Positions 1-5,331 of a DNA stretch of 5,331 bases are shown here, piece after piece. The number at the start of each line of letters is the position of its first letter. Position 1 is the first letter of the stretch. The notes under the pieces were generated by a model. It was not told where the DNA came from and did not search any database. It was given only the letters and a program-made list of their open reading frames with translations. The position numbers and the translations under genes are program-made. The DNA is from Spirochaetales bacterium (lineage in GTDB: Bacteria; Spirochaetota; Spirochaetia; Sphaerochaetales; Sphaerochaetaceae): positions 1-5,331 of the forward strand of contig JAGCUM010000035.1 of NCBI GenBank assembly GCA_017962865.1, in the 5' to 3' direction.

Positions 1-952
1 AGATTTCCAGAATGCTTCTGAGATAGGATGTGAACTTGTTCTTGAACTTTACCGGTTCGAGGATCTCGACTGCATCGCCACACTGGATGATGCGAAGAAT
101 GAGCTCGATGGAGTTCTCCGCATCGAAGCGGCAGATCATGGTGCCGTAGGGACGTCTTTCGGTTCTGATTTCACCGTGGGAGAGGGTGTCGAAGGAGTTC
201 AGGGCGCTCTTCTGCTTGACCAGAAGTGCCAGGGGAATGGTATCGACCACATACTCGGGATTGGCAGGGGTCTCCATCCTGCGGAAAGCCTTCAGGTTAT
301 CGGGAATGGTGTAGGTTTCGTTCAGGATGGCCACGCTTTTGATCTTGGTGATATCAAGGGTGACTATCTCGGTTGTGTGGCGCAGGCGGCCTGTTACTGT
401 AACGGGGTTGCGGCCTTTCTCGTTCTCGACGAAACCGATGAAGTAGGGGGCCAGCTCCGTTTCTTCCTCACTGTCTCTGGTCGAATGGATTATCCTGACG
501 ATTCTGCCCGATACCCAGGCATCGATGAGGACTTCCAGGATTTCGCTGCTGCGGCTGTTGCTCTGGTTTGCTTCGGCCTCGATCTGGTCTGCAATGCCCA
601 TGATGTTGGCGCTGACCTTGGGGGCATAGCCCTGCATACCCATTGCGATCTTGCGAAGTCCGGAGGCAAGGTGCGGGGTGCGGAACTCCGAGTTCTTGAG
701 AAGGATCTCGACTCCCATGTTGAGGGCAAGGCTCTCGTATACGCTGAGGGCAAGAGGCTCATCGTCAGTGCCGGGAGCAATCTTGATGAGGCTGTTGTCC
801 TCGTAGATCTCGCTGTACTGCTTCAGTTCCTCTATGTAGCGGCCGACCGTGCTTCTGTGCACGCCGATCCGTCTTGCTATATCGGATTTGCGAAGCCCTT
901 CCGGGTGGCTTCTGAGTATCAGTTCAAGTTGCGCTACGCGATCACCTTTCAT
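1..952 (-). CDS. WYL-type HTH transcriptional regulator, 3' end cut by window edge
   Basis: Probably a DNA-binding cytoplasmic regulator. I translated 317 codons on the minus strand without a stop; the gene runs off the left edge, probably within a few codons of its end. Residues 1-45 form a helix-turn-helix: GLRKSDIARRIGVHRSTVGR at about 19-38 reads as positioning helix, turn and recognition helix, as in DeoR/WYL-type regulators. Residues about 137-240 fit a WYL sensor domain, with the SGRIVRIIHS strand near 148 and an APYFIGF stretch at 168-174 matching the family's Pro-x-x-hydrophobic segment. Residues about 265-317 (CGDAVEILEP, then FTSYLRSILEI) match the C-terminal WCX extension. The Trp-Tyr-Leu signature itself is not visible; PVTVTGR occupies that place. 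The ATG is supported by AGAGG six bases upstream and because the HTH starts shortly after it. It is divergent from slyX. Family is fairly sure; target and ligand are unknown. Confidence 0.85.
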   Translation of the reverse strand, partial: MKGDRVAQLELILRSHPEGLRKSDIARRIGVHRSTVGRYIEELKQYSEIYEDNSLIKIAPGTDDEPLALSVYESLALNMGVEILLKNSEFRTPHLASGLRKIAMGMQGYAPKVSANIMGIADQIEAEANQSNSRSSEILEVLIDAWVSGRIVRIIHSTRDSEEETELAPYFIGFVENEKGRNPVTVTGRLRHTTEIVTLDITKIKSVAILNETYTIPDNLKAFRRMETPANPEYVVDTIPLALLVKQKSALNSFDTLSHGEIRTERRPYGTMICRFDAENSIELILRIIQCGDAVEILEPVKFKNKFTSYLRSILEI

Positions 953-958
953 CGAAAA

Positions 959-963
959 CCTCT
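959..963 (-). promoter_or_regulatory. Ribosome binding site of the WYL regulator
   Basis: Read on the minus strand, AGAGG lies six bases before the ATG at 952-950. It is the only purine-rich stretch near that start and decides the start choice. Confidence 0.6.
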
Positions 964-966
964 TTA

Positions 967-995
967 TTGCAACAAAAATACAACCATATTATAAT
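967..995 (+). promoter_or_regulatory. Sigma70-like promoter reading towards slyX
   Basis: TTGCAA (967-972) and a perfect TATAAT (990-995) are separated by 17 bases. This predicts a start of transcription near 1002 and an untranslated leader of about 52 bases before slyX. The -35 box overlaps the first GCAACA repeat (969-974), and the leader contains the other four. The -10 box shares its bases with the opposing promoter. This is a prediction from hexamer match and spacing only. Confidence 0.6.
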
Positions 996-1041
996 TAGGG
1001 TCAGCAACAAAATGCAACATTTTTAGCAACAGAGCGCAACA
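969..1041 (+). repeat. Array of five GCAACA direct repeats, candidate operator
   Basis: GCAACA occurs at 969-974, 1004-1009, 1014-1019, 1026-1031 and 1036-1041, all in the same orientation. Start-to-start distances are 35, 10, 12 and 10 bases, so the last four copies fall about one helical turn apart and face the same side of the DNA. One copy overlaps the slyX -35 box, one overlaps the -35 box of the regulator gene, and three or four lie just after the predicted slyX transcription start. This arrangement suits cooperative binding by a repressor or activator, most simply the adjacent WYL regulator. An RNA-level role in the slyX leader is the alternative. The repeats are seen directly; the function is inferred. 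Confidence 0.55.
988..1017 (-). promoter_or_regulatory. Sigma70-like promoter reading towards the WYL regulator
   Basis: On the minus strand TTGCAT (complement of 1012-1017) and a perfect TATAAT (complement of 988-993) are separated by 18 bases. A start near 981 would give a leader of about 30 bases. The -10 is superb but the -35 is weak (only TTG matches), so it may need an activator. The -35 lies within the GCAACA copy at 1014-1019, so whatever binds that repeat would affect this promoter. Confidence 0.45.
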
Positions 1042-1044
1042 AAC

Positions 1045-1049
1045 GGAGG
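1045..1049 (+). promoter_or_regulatory. Ribosome binding site of slyX
   Basis: GGAGG lies four bases before the ATG at 1054. It is a strong Shine-Dalgarno match with rather short spacing, and it follows the last GCAACA repeat by only three bases, so a protein on the leader RNA there could also block ribosome entry. Confidence 0.7.
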
Positions 1050-1053
1050 CATC

Positions 1054-1248
1054 ATGGACAACGACAGGCTGATCAAGATAGAGACCGACATCGTGTACCT
1101 TCAGGATACTGTCAGGGAGCTCAACGAGATTGTCTCCGCCCAGCAGGCTGCCATCACCAGGCTGGAGAAGCAGAACGAGGCCCTGAACAAGCGAATCGAG
1201 GAGCTTGATTCGGAGGCCAGACCCAACCGCCGGCCGCCGCATTATTGA
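1054..1248 (+). CDS. slyX: SlyX family coiled-coil protein
   Basis: A complete 64-residue protein, close to the usual 70 or so residues of SlyX. It begins with the family's DRLIKIETDI segment, followed by YLQDTVRELNEIVSAQQAAI and a Leu/Ile heptad pattern through residue about 50, predicting one long amphipathic coiled coil. It ends in the hallmark Pro-Pro-His-Tyr after a short Arg/Pro-rich linker. There is no signal peptide or membrane segment, so it should be cytoplasmic. The family's molecular role is not established; in E. coli slyX lies near slyD, and the name gives no function. It has a strong ribosome site, ends in TGA and lies 74 bases before dnaE on the same strand. The identification rests on the N-terminal pattern and the PPHY tail together. 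Confidence 0.9.
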   Translation: MDNDRLIKIETDIVYLQDTVRELNEIVSAQQAAITRLEKQNEALNKRIEELDSEARPNRRPPHY

Positions 1249-1322
1249 TCGGTTGATTTACAGCTTTTTAGTTCTCTCTTTCAGTTTCCAGTTCAATGTT
1301 TTTCTGTTACATTTAGATTACC
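1249..1322 (+). promoter_or_regulatory. T-rich gap before dnaE; possible weak promoter, no visible ribosome site
   Basis: The gap is rich in T and contains no hairpin that would act as a terminator, so read-through from slyX into dnaE is plausible. TTTCCA (1285-1290) and TACATT (1308-1313), 17 bases apart, each match four of six sigma70 consensus positions. If used, they would start transcription at about 1320-1323 and give a nearly leaderless dnaE message. No GGAG, AGGA or GAGG lies within 20 bases of the dnaE ATG. The promoter call is weak. Confidence 0.25.
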
Positions 1323-1613
1323 ATGACAGAATTCGTACATCTTCATAACCATACAGACTATTCGCTTCTGGATGGAGCGGCATCGATCTCAAAATACATA
1401 GCAAAGGCCAAGGAATACGGCATGAAGGCCCTTGCGATTACCGACCATGGAAACATGTTCGGCGTGTTGGATTTCTACGATGCCTGCAAGAAAGCCGGAA
1501 TCCAGCCGATTCCGGGGTGCGAGTTCTACATCAATCCGGACGGTCGTGCTTCCAAGGAGGCTGGAAACCACTATTATCACCTGATTCTGCTTGCCATGAA
1601 CGACAAGGGCTAG
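1323..1613 (+). pseudogene. N-terminal DnaE fragment if the TAG is a true stop
   Basis: If TAG terminates, this stretch would give a 96-residue piece of the PHP domain holding the HLHNH, DHGN, E67 and H86 metal-ligand positions, without C136, D203 or H205. Such a piece is unlikely to fold alone. It is listed because automatic callers will report it as a separate short PHP-domain gene; I regard it as part of dnaE. Confidence 0.4.
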
Positions 1614-4600
1614 CACAACCTCATGGAGCTCAACAGTATCGCCTATCTGGAAGGTTTCTATTACAGGCCGAGAATCGACAACGAGGTTCTGGCTCAGCAT
1701 ACCGAGGGACTTATCTGTACCTCCGCATGCCTTGCAGGCGAGATTTCCCAGAAGCTGCTCGACGGCAACGTGGAAGGGGCCTACGAGACCGCACGCTGGT
1801 ACAAGAACCTGTTCGGAGACCGATACTACATCGAGATCCAGAACCACTTCATCCCGGAAGAGGTGAGGGTACTTCCGCAACTGGTAAAGCTGGCCCGCGA
1901 CCTGGGCATCAAGCTGGTTGCCACCAACGATATCCATTACATCGATAAGGCCGATGCCAATGCGCATGATATTCTTCTTTGCATAGGAACAGGAAAGAAG
2001 AAGTCCGACGAGGACCGTCTGCGCTTCCAGACCGAAGAGTTCTATATGAAGAGCCCGGACGAGATGGCCGAGCTCTTCTCCGAATACCCGGACGCAATCT
2101 CCAACACCGTGGAGCTTGCAGAGCGCTGCAAGTGCGAAATCAAAGTCCCCGGACCTCTTCTTCCGAGCGTAGATGTCCCGAGCCAGTACAAGGATACAAA
2201 GGAATACCTGACCGCCCTTTCCTGGGACGGCCTGAGAAGGCGCTATCCGGGCTATGAGAACAACCCCGAGCAGAAGAAGGTTCTGGAAGACAGGCTCAAC
2301 TACGAGCTGAGCGTAATCCTCAAGATGGGATTCGACGGTTACTACCTGATCGTGCGTGACTATATCTACTGGGCAAAGACACACGGAATTCCGGTAGGTG
2401 CAGGCCGCGGATCCGGAGCCGGATCGATGGTCGCATACTGTGTTGATATCACGAACGTGGACCCCATCAAGTACGACCTCCTGTTCGAGCGATTCCTTAA
2501 TCCCGAAAGAGTCTCTCTTCCCGATTTCGATATCGACTTCTGCTTCGAAGGCCGCCAGAGCGTCATTGATTACGTTACGGAGCACTACGGGGTGGACAGG
2601 GTAGGACAGATTGCAACGTTCGGAACCCTGAAGGCAAAAGCCGTCGTCAAGGATGTTGCAAGAGTCCTGGATATCCCGTTCGACGAGTCCAACAGAATCA
2701 CGAAGTACATTCTCGATGTATTGCCCGACGAAGCCAAGGCAGAACATGTGACATCCCTTCTGGAATGGTCAATCCGCGTAACCCCGGAACTTCAGGAAAC
2801 GAGGGCCCGAGGTGGAGTTTATGAAGAACTTTTTGATGTCTCTCTGCGTCTGGAGAACCTCGCAAGGCATGTTTCGACCCACGCCTGCGGCGTTGTCATA
2901 GGGCAGACGGCACTGAAGAACTATGTGCCGCTCTACAAGGACCCGAAGTCCGGCGGCATCACCACGCAGTACACCATGAACAACCTCGAGCGATGCGGTC
3001 TGGTCAAGATGGACTTCCTTGGTCTGAAGACCCTGACGCTGATCCGGAACACAGAGCGCCTGATCCGAAGGAGATTGCCGGATTTCGATATCGAGAAGAT
3101 TCCTGAAAACGACAGGGAAACATTCGAGATGCTGTCCAGAGGCGACAGCATGATGGTGTTCCAGCTTGAAAGTCCGGGAATGCAGAAGAACCTCAGGCAT
3201 CTTGAACCGACCAAGTTCGAGGAACTCGACGCCATGGTCAGCCTGTACAGACCGGGCCCCATGGAATATATTCCGCGCTACATTGATTCCAAGCAGGGGA
3301 GAATCCCCATACAGTATCCCGATCCGTCGCTTGAAGACCTTCTGAAGCCCACGTACGGTGTCATAGTCTATCAGGAGCAGGTCATGCGTGTTGCCCAGAT
3401 AATTGCAGGCTTCACTCTCGGTGAAGCAGATACGCTGCGAAAGATCATGGGAAAGAAGAAGGTCAAGGAGATGCCTGCCCAGCGCGAGAAGTTCATCCAG
3501 GGCGCAATGGCTCTCGGCCACTCCCAGCAACATGCCGAGGATATATTCCACATGCTGGAACCCTTTGCCAAGTACGGTTTCAACAAGAGTCATAGCGTAT
3601 GCTACACGGTTCTGGCATACAGGACCGCATATCTCAAGTGCCACTTCAAGGCAGAGTTCCTTGCGGCCAACCTCACCAACGAAATAGGCTCCACCGATAA
3701 GTATCAGGAGTATCTGGATTATGTGAAGAATCAGGGAGTAAGTATTCTTCCTCCCAACATCAATGATTCCGATATGTACTTCAACGTCGTTGACGGAAAG
3801 CTTGTCTACGGCTTTGCGGGCATAAAGGGTCTGGGGCCGACCTCGGTACAGATGATTCTGGATGAGAGACAGGCCAACGGGCCTTACAAGGACTTTTTGG
3901 ATTTCATCAAGAGAAGCGACCAGAAGATCCTCAGCTCCAATGTGCTTGAAGGTCTGATCAACTCCGGGGCATTCGACTGCTTCGGCTACAACAGACCTAC
4001 GCTTCTTGCGAACTACGAGCTTGCAATCAAGTTCACCCAGAATGACAAGGAAGCCCAGAGCATGGGCCAGAATCTGCTGTTCGCAGGTTTCGAGGACGAG
4101 ACTACGAACTTCGAGATGAAGATCCAGCCTGATTATGAGTTCATGGAAAAGCTTGAGATAGAGAAGAACTATCTGGGATTCTATGTATCGGGCCATCCTC
4201 TTGATACTTACAGGACTCTTTGGGAGAACTGCGTGAAGCTGGACCTTTCCAAGCCCGAGAGAATCAACGAGGGAGTTCGCTATGACCTTGTCGGCATGGT
4301 GACCGAACGCAAGGAGGTGATGACCAAGACCGGAACCAAGATGGGACGTCTTGTCATCGAGGATTACAACGGCCGGCAGGAAGTGACGGTTTTCGCCAAG
4401 CAGTGGGCCATGTGTTCGGTCGGTGTTGTTGCCGGAAAGATAATTGCCGTGAGCGGACGGTACAAACTCTATAACGGCAACCTGGGATTCTCCGCGGATG
4501 TCGTTTTCGTGGATCCCAACCAGATGAAGAGCGAGAGGCCGCGCAGGGTCTATGTCGAGATCGACCACAGCATCTATGCCGGACGAGATTCCCTTCGTGA

Positions 4601-4799
4601 GATCAGAAACGTCGTGAAAAACCACCGCGGAACTGCGGATTTCGTACTCTGTGTGTACAAGGGAACGGACGAGGACGGCAAACTGGAAGGAAAGCCTCAG
4701 AAAATCGTTGCAGGCGAGAAGTTCACTGTGGATGGCTCCAGGGAACTGATGAAGGAACTGAGGGAGTGTCAGAGCGTACACGACGTGTACTGCGAGTGA
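1323..4799 (+). CDS. dnaE: DNA polymerase III alpha subunit (DnaE), interrupted by one in-frame TAG
   Basis: Replicative polymerase that extends the new strand within the polymerase III holoenzyme. The frame spans 1,158 codons plus TGA, the normal DnaE length, with one TAG at codon 97. Numbering through the TAG: the PHP domain (about 1-210) has HLHNH at 6-10, DHGN at 41-44, E67, H86, C136 and NDIHY at 202-206. The palm has GRGSGAGS at 361-368 and PDFDIDF at 400-406, giving catalytic D401 and D403, and VKMDF with D564. Fingers and thumb follow, including YRPGPM near 642. A helix-hairpin-helix region lies near 833-839 (GIKGLGP), a sliding-clamp-binding QNLLF at 916-920, an OB fold at about 987-1070, then a C-terminal tau-binding-like region. 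The start fits the family N-terminus, but no Shine-Dalgarno is visible. Translation either suppresses the TAG, or restarts at 1623, or the TAG is an error. Gene identity is certain; its intactness is not. Confidence 0.93.
1611..1613 (+). other. In-frame amber codon in dnaE at a conserved tyrosine position
   Basis: The context is GGC TAG CAC AAC CTC ATG, in the frame of both flanking segments (1323 and 1623 are 300 bases apart). Relatives read Gly-Tyr-x-Asn-Leu here, so TAG is one base from either tyrosine codon (TAC or TAT). The downstream frame keeps full homology from the very next codon, with no length change, so this is a substitution and not a frameshift or insertion. The change creates GCTAGC, containing CTAG, a tetranucleotide usually rare in bacterial genomes; I did not notice another in the window. 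Confidence 0.9.
1623..4799 (+). CDS. Possible restart product of DnaE (1,058 residues) after the TAG
   Basis: The ATG at 1623 lies nine bases after the TAG and is codon 101 of the full gene, so termination followed by reinitiation is physically possible. The product would keep the palm with D401, D403 and D564, the clamp-binding QNLLF and the OB fold, but lose the first 100 residues of the PHP domain. The only purine run upstream, AAGGG at 1605-1609, is 13 bases away, too far for a good ribosome site. In homologues this Met is internal, so it is not a natural start. I list it as the alternative reading of the downstream part of dnaE. Confidence 0.3.
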   Translation: MELNSIAYLEGFYYRPRIDNEVLAQHTEGLICTSACLAGEISQKLLDGNVEGAYETARWYKNLFGDRYYIEIQNHFIPEEVRVLPQLVKLARDLGIKLVATNDIHYIDKADANAHDILLCIGTGKKKSDEDRLRFQTEEFYMKSPDEMAELFSEYPDAISNTVELAERCKCEIKVPGPLLPSVDVPSQYKDTKEYLTALSWDGLRRRYPGYENNPEQKKVLEDRLNYELSVILKMGFDGYYLIVRDYIYWAKTHGIPVGAGRGSGAGSMVAYCVDITNVDPIKYDLLFERFLNPERVSLPDFDIDFCFEGRQSVIDYVTEHYGVDRVGQIATFGTLKAKAVVKDVARVLDIPFDESNRITKYILDVLPDEAKAEHVTSLLEWSIRVTPELQETRARGGVYEELFDVSLRLENLARHVSTHACGVVIGQTALKNYVPLYKDPKSGGITTQYTMNNLERCGLVKMDFLGLKTLTLIRNTERLIRRRLPDFDIEKIPENDRETFEMLSRGDSMMVFQLESPGMQKNLRHLEPTKFEELDAMVSLYRPGPMEYIPRYIDSKQGRIPIQYPDPSLEDLLKPTYGVIVYQEQVMRVAQIIAGFTLGEADTLRKIMGKKKVKEMPAQREKFIQGAMALGHSQQHAEDIFHMLEPFAKYGFNKSHSVCYTVLAYRTAYLKCHFKAEFLAANLTNEIGSTDKYQEYLDYVKNQGVSILPPNINDSDMYFNVVDGKLVYGFAGIKGLGPTSVQMILDERQANGPYKDFLDFIKRSDQKILSSNVLEGLINSGAFDCFGYNRPTLLANYELAIKFTQNDKEAQSMGQNLLFAGFEDETTNFEMKIQPDYEFMEKLEIEKNYLGFYVSGHPLDTYRTLWENCVKLDLSKPERINEGVRYDLVGMVTERKEVMTKTGTKMGRLVIEDYNGRQEVTVFAKQWAMCSVGVVAGKIIAVSGRYKLYNGNLGFSADVVFVDPNQMKSERPRRVYVEIDHSIYAGRDSLREIRNVVKNHRGTADFVLCVYKGTDEDGKLEGKPQKIVAGEKFTVDGSRELMKELRECQSVHDVYCE
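4068..4082 (+). other. Codons of the sliding-clamp-binding motif in DnaE
   Basis: These bases encode QNLLF, residues 916-920, which fit the Q-x-x-Leu-Phe clamp-binding pattern. They sit between the helix-hairpin-helix region and the OB fold, where DnaE proteins carry their internal beta-clamp contact. The presence of the motif indicates that the 3' two-thirds of the gene is under functional constraint. Confidence 0.65.
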
Positions 4800-4801
4800 G
4801 G
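4797..4801 (+). promoter_or_regulatory. Ribosome binding site of yggT, overlapping the dnaE stop
   Basis: TGAGG starts with the dnaE stop codon and lies five bases before the ATG at 4807. The overlap suggests translational coupling between dnaE and yggT. Confidence 0.6.
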
Positions 4802-4806
4802 ATAAT

Positions 4807-5331
4807 ATGGAATTTCTACGGGGAATCTGTTCATTTGTTTCCTGGGTGCTGGGAGTGTACTCCCTGATCATCCTTATCAGGATAATCATCTCCTGGATTC
4901 TGTTCTTCAGCAGAAGCTATGGCTGGAGGTCCGGTAACGGCGGTTACGGCTATAATCAGGAGGATCCCAATCATCCGAGCGGCCTTGCTAATGCAGATAT
5001 GGTCCTCGGCAAGATCTGCGATCCCTATCTGCACCTTTTCAGCGGGGTGAAATCGCTCCGCAGGTCTTCCTTGGACCTGACTCCGGTTCTGGCACTGGTT
5101 CTCCTGAACTTCGTCAGAAGCGTTCTCGGGATGTTCGCCGAAATCGGAAGCCTCTCTGTCTGGGTCATCCTTGCAATCCTGATCAATGCACTCTGGAGAT
5201 CGCTGTTTTCGTTCCTTCTGTTTTTGTTGATTGTACTTCTGATAGTCAGGTTCTTCCTCGGACGCAGCACATCGCCTTCGGCAAGCAACTGGATCAACAC
5301 CATAGACCCGATTCTGGACCCTTCAGTAAAC
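4807..5331 (+). CDS. yggT: YggT family integral membrane protein, 3' end cut by window edge
   Basis: 175 codons are visible without a stop. YggT proteins carry two tandem copies of a unit made of a membrane helix and a conserved DPYL...Leu-Asp-x-Ser/Thr-Pro segment. Copy one is complete: a hydrophobic helix at about 10-34, CDPYLHLF at 71-78 and LDLTPVLALVL at 89-99, which starts a second helix to about 110. Copy two begins with long hydrophobic stretches at 116-129 and 132-151 and reaches the next DPILDP at 167-172 as the window ends. Between the first helix and DPYL lies a hydrophilic loop, rich in Gly and Tyr at about 42-50. The protein should sit in the cytoplasmic membrane. The family's role is poorly known (links to osmotic tolerance and to cell-division-linked gene clusters have been proposed). 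It starts seven bases after dnaE and is probably co-transcribed. Confidence 0.85.
   Translation, partial: MEFLRGICSFVSWVLGVYSLIILIRIIISWILFFSRSYGWRSGNGGYGYNQEDPNHPSGLANADMVLGKICDPYLHLFSGVKSLRRSSLDLTPVLALVLLNFVRSVLGMFAEIGSLSVWVILAILINALWRSLFSFLLFLLIVLLIVRFFLGRSTSPSASNWINTIDPILDPSVN

Noticed and set aside
176..994. A 272-residue open frame on the plus strand
   Set aside because: It is antisense to the WYL regulator, whose domains are clear, and it runs through the promoter region at its end.
969..1041. CRISPR-like array
   Set aside because: The repeats are six bases long and the intervals only four to six bases (29 for the first), with no spacer-repeat structure. They look like binding sites.
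1249..1322. Rho-independent terminator after slyX
   Set aside because: There are several T runs but no GC-rich stem precedes them.
1611..1613. Genome-wide reassignment of TAG, or pyrrolysine insertion
   Set aside because: Only one TAG is seen in over 1,700 codons of four genes, and it sits at a tyrosine position in a polymerase. A reassigned code would usually show more, so the window alone does not support this.
1389..2747. A 452-residue open frame on the minus strand opposite the 5' part of dnaE
   Set aside because: It is a mirror of the DnaE PHP and palm coding sequence, with no family resemblance of its own.
1323..4799. Frameshift or insertion as the cause of the split in dnaE
   Set aside because: Both segments are in the same frame, the spacing equals the family spacing, and homology resumes at the next codon. 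Only a base substitution is needed.
2769..4889. A 706-residue open frame on the minus strand opposite dnaE
   Set aside because: It lies antisense to well-conserved DnaE motifs, has no recognisable domain, and overlaps the start of yggT. Long antisense frames arise from codon bias on the coding strand.
4925..4960. Gly/Tyr-rich codons in yggT as a tandem repeat
   Set aside because: The stretch is short and irregular, and fits a variable hydrophilic loop between membrane helices.

Overview
The window is a compact, chromosomal housekeeping-type region. The DnaE N-terminus (residues 4-19), the full-length alpha-subunit layout, the SlyX C-terminal PPHY tail and a YggT-type membrane protein directly after dnaE recall, from memory, spirochaetes of the Treponema/Sphaerochaeta kind. 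This assignment is an inference; no search could be run. Base composition and codon use look even across all four genes, and I see no mobile element, tRNA, rRNA or CRISPR array.

Layout. Positions 1-952 (minus strand) hold nearly all of a WYL-type transcriptional regulator with an N-terminal helix-turn-helix; its last few codons run off the left edge. Positions 953-1053 are a divergent control region. It has two face-to-face sigma70-like promoters sharing a palindromic ATTATAAT core, and five same-orientation GCAACA hexamers, four of them spaced 10, 12 and 10 bases apart. Positions 1054-1248 encode SlyX. After a 74-base T-rich gap, 1323-4799 encode the replicative DNA polymerase III alpha subunit (DnaE). 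After 7 more bases, 4807-5331 encode a YggT-family membrane protein cut by the right edge.

The most notable point is that dnaE is interrupted by a single in-frame TAG at 1611-1613 (codon 97). The reading frame is otherwise continuous on both sides, and TAG falls exactly where DnaE relatives carry a conserved tyrosine (Gly-Tyr-x-Asn-Leu). All catalytic and accessory motifs are present. Since dnaE is normally essential, the TAG is a sequence error, a recent point mutation, or a suppressed/read-through stop. The two complete genes here (slyX and dnaE) both end in TGA, so TAG is not seen used as a terminator, but two genes are too few to argue reassignment.

How it fits together. slyX, dnaE and yggT lie on the same strand with short gaps and may be co-transcribed from the promoter at 967-995. 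The divergent WYL regulator is the natural candidate to bind the GCAACA array and control itself and slyX, perhaps linking the cluster to replication or DNA-damage state. That last link is inference from what is known of WYL proteins such as DriD and PafBC.
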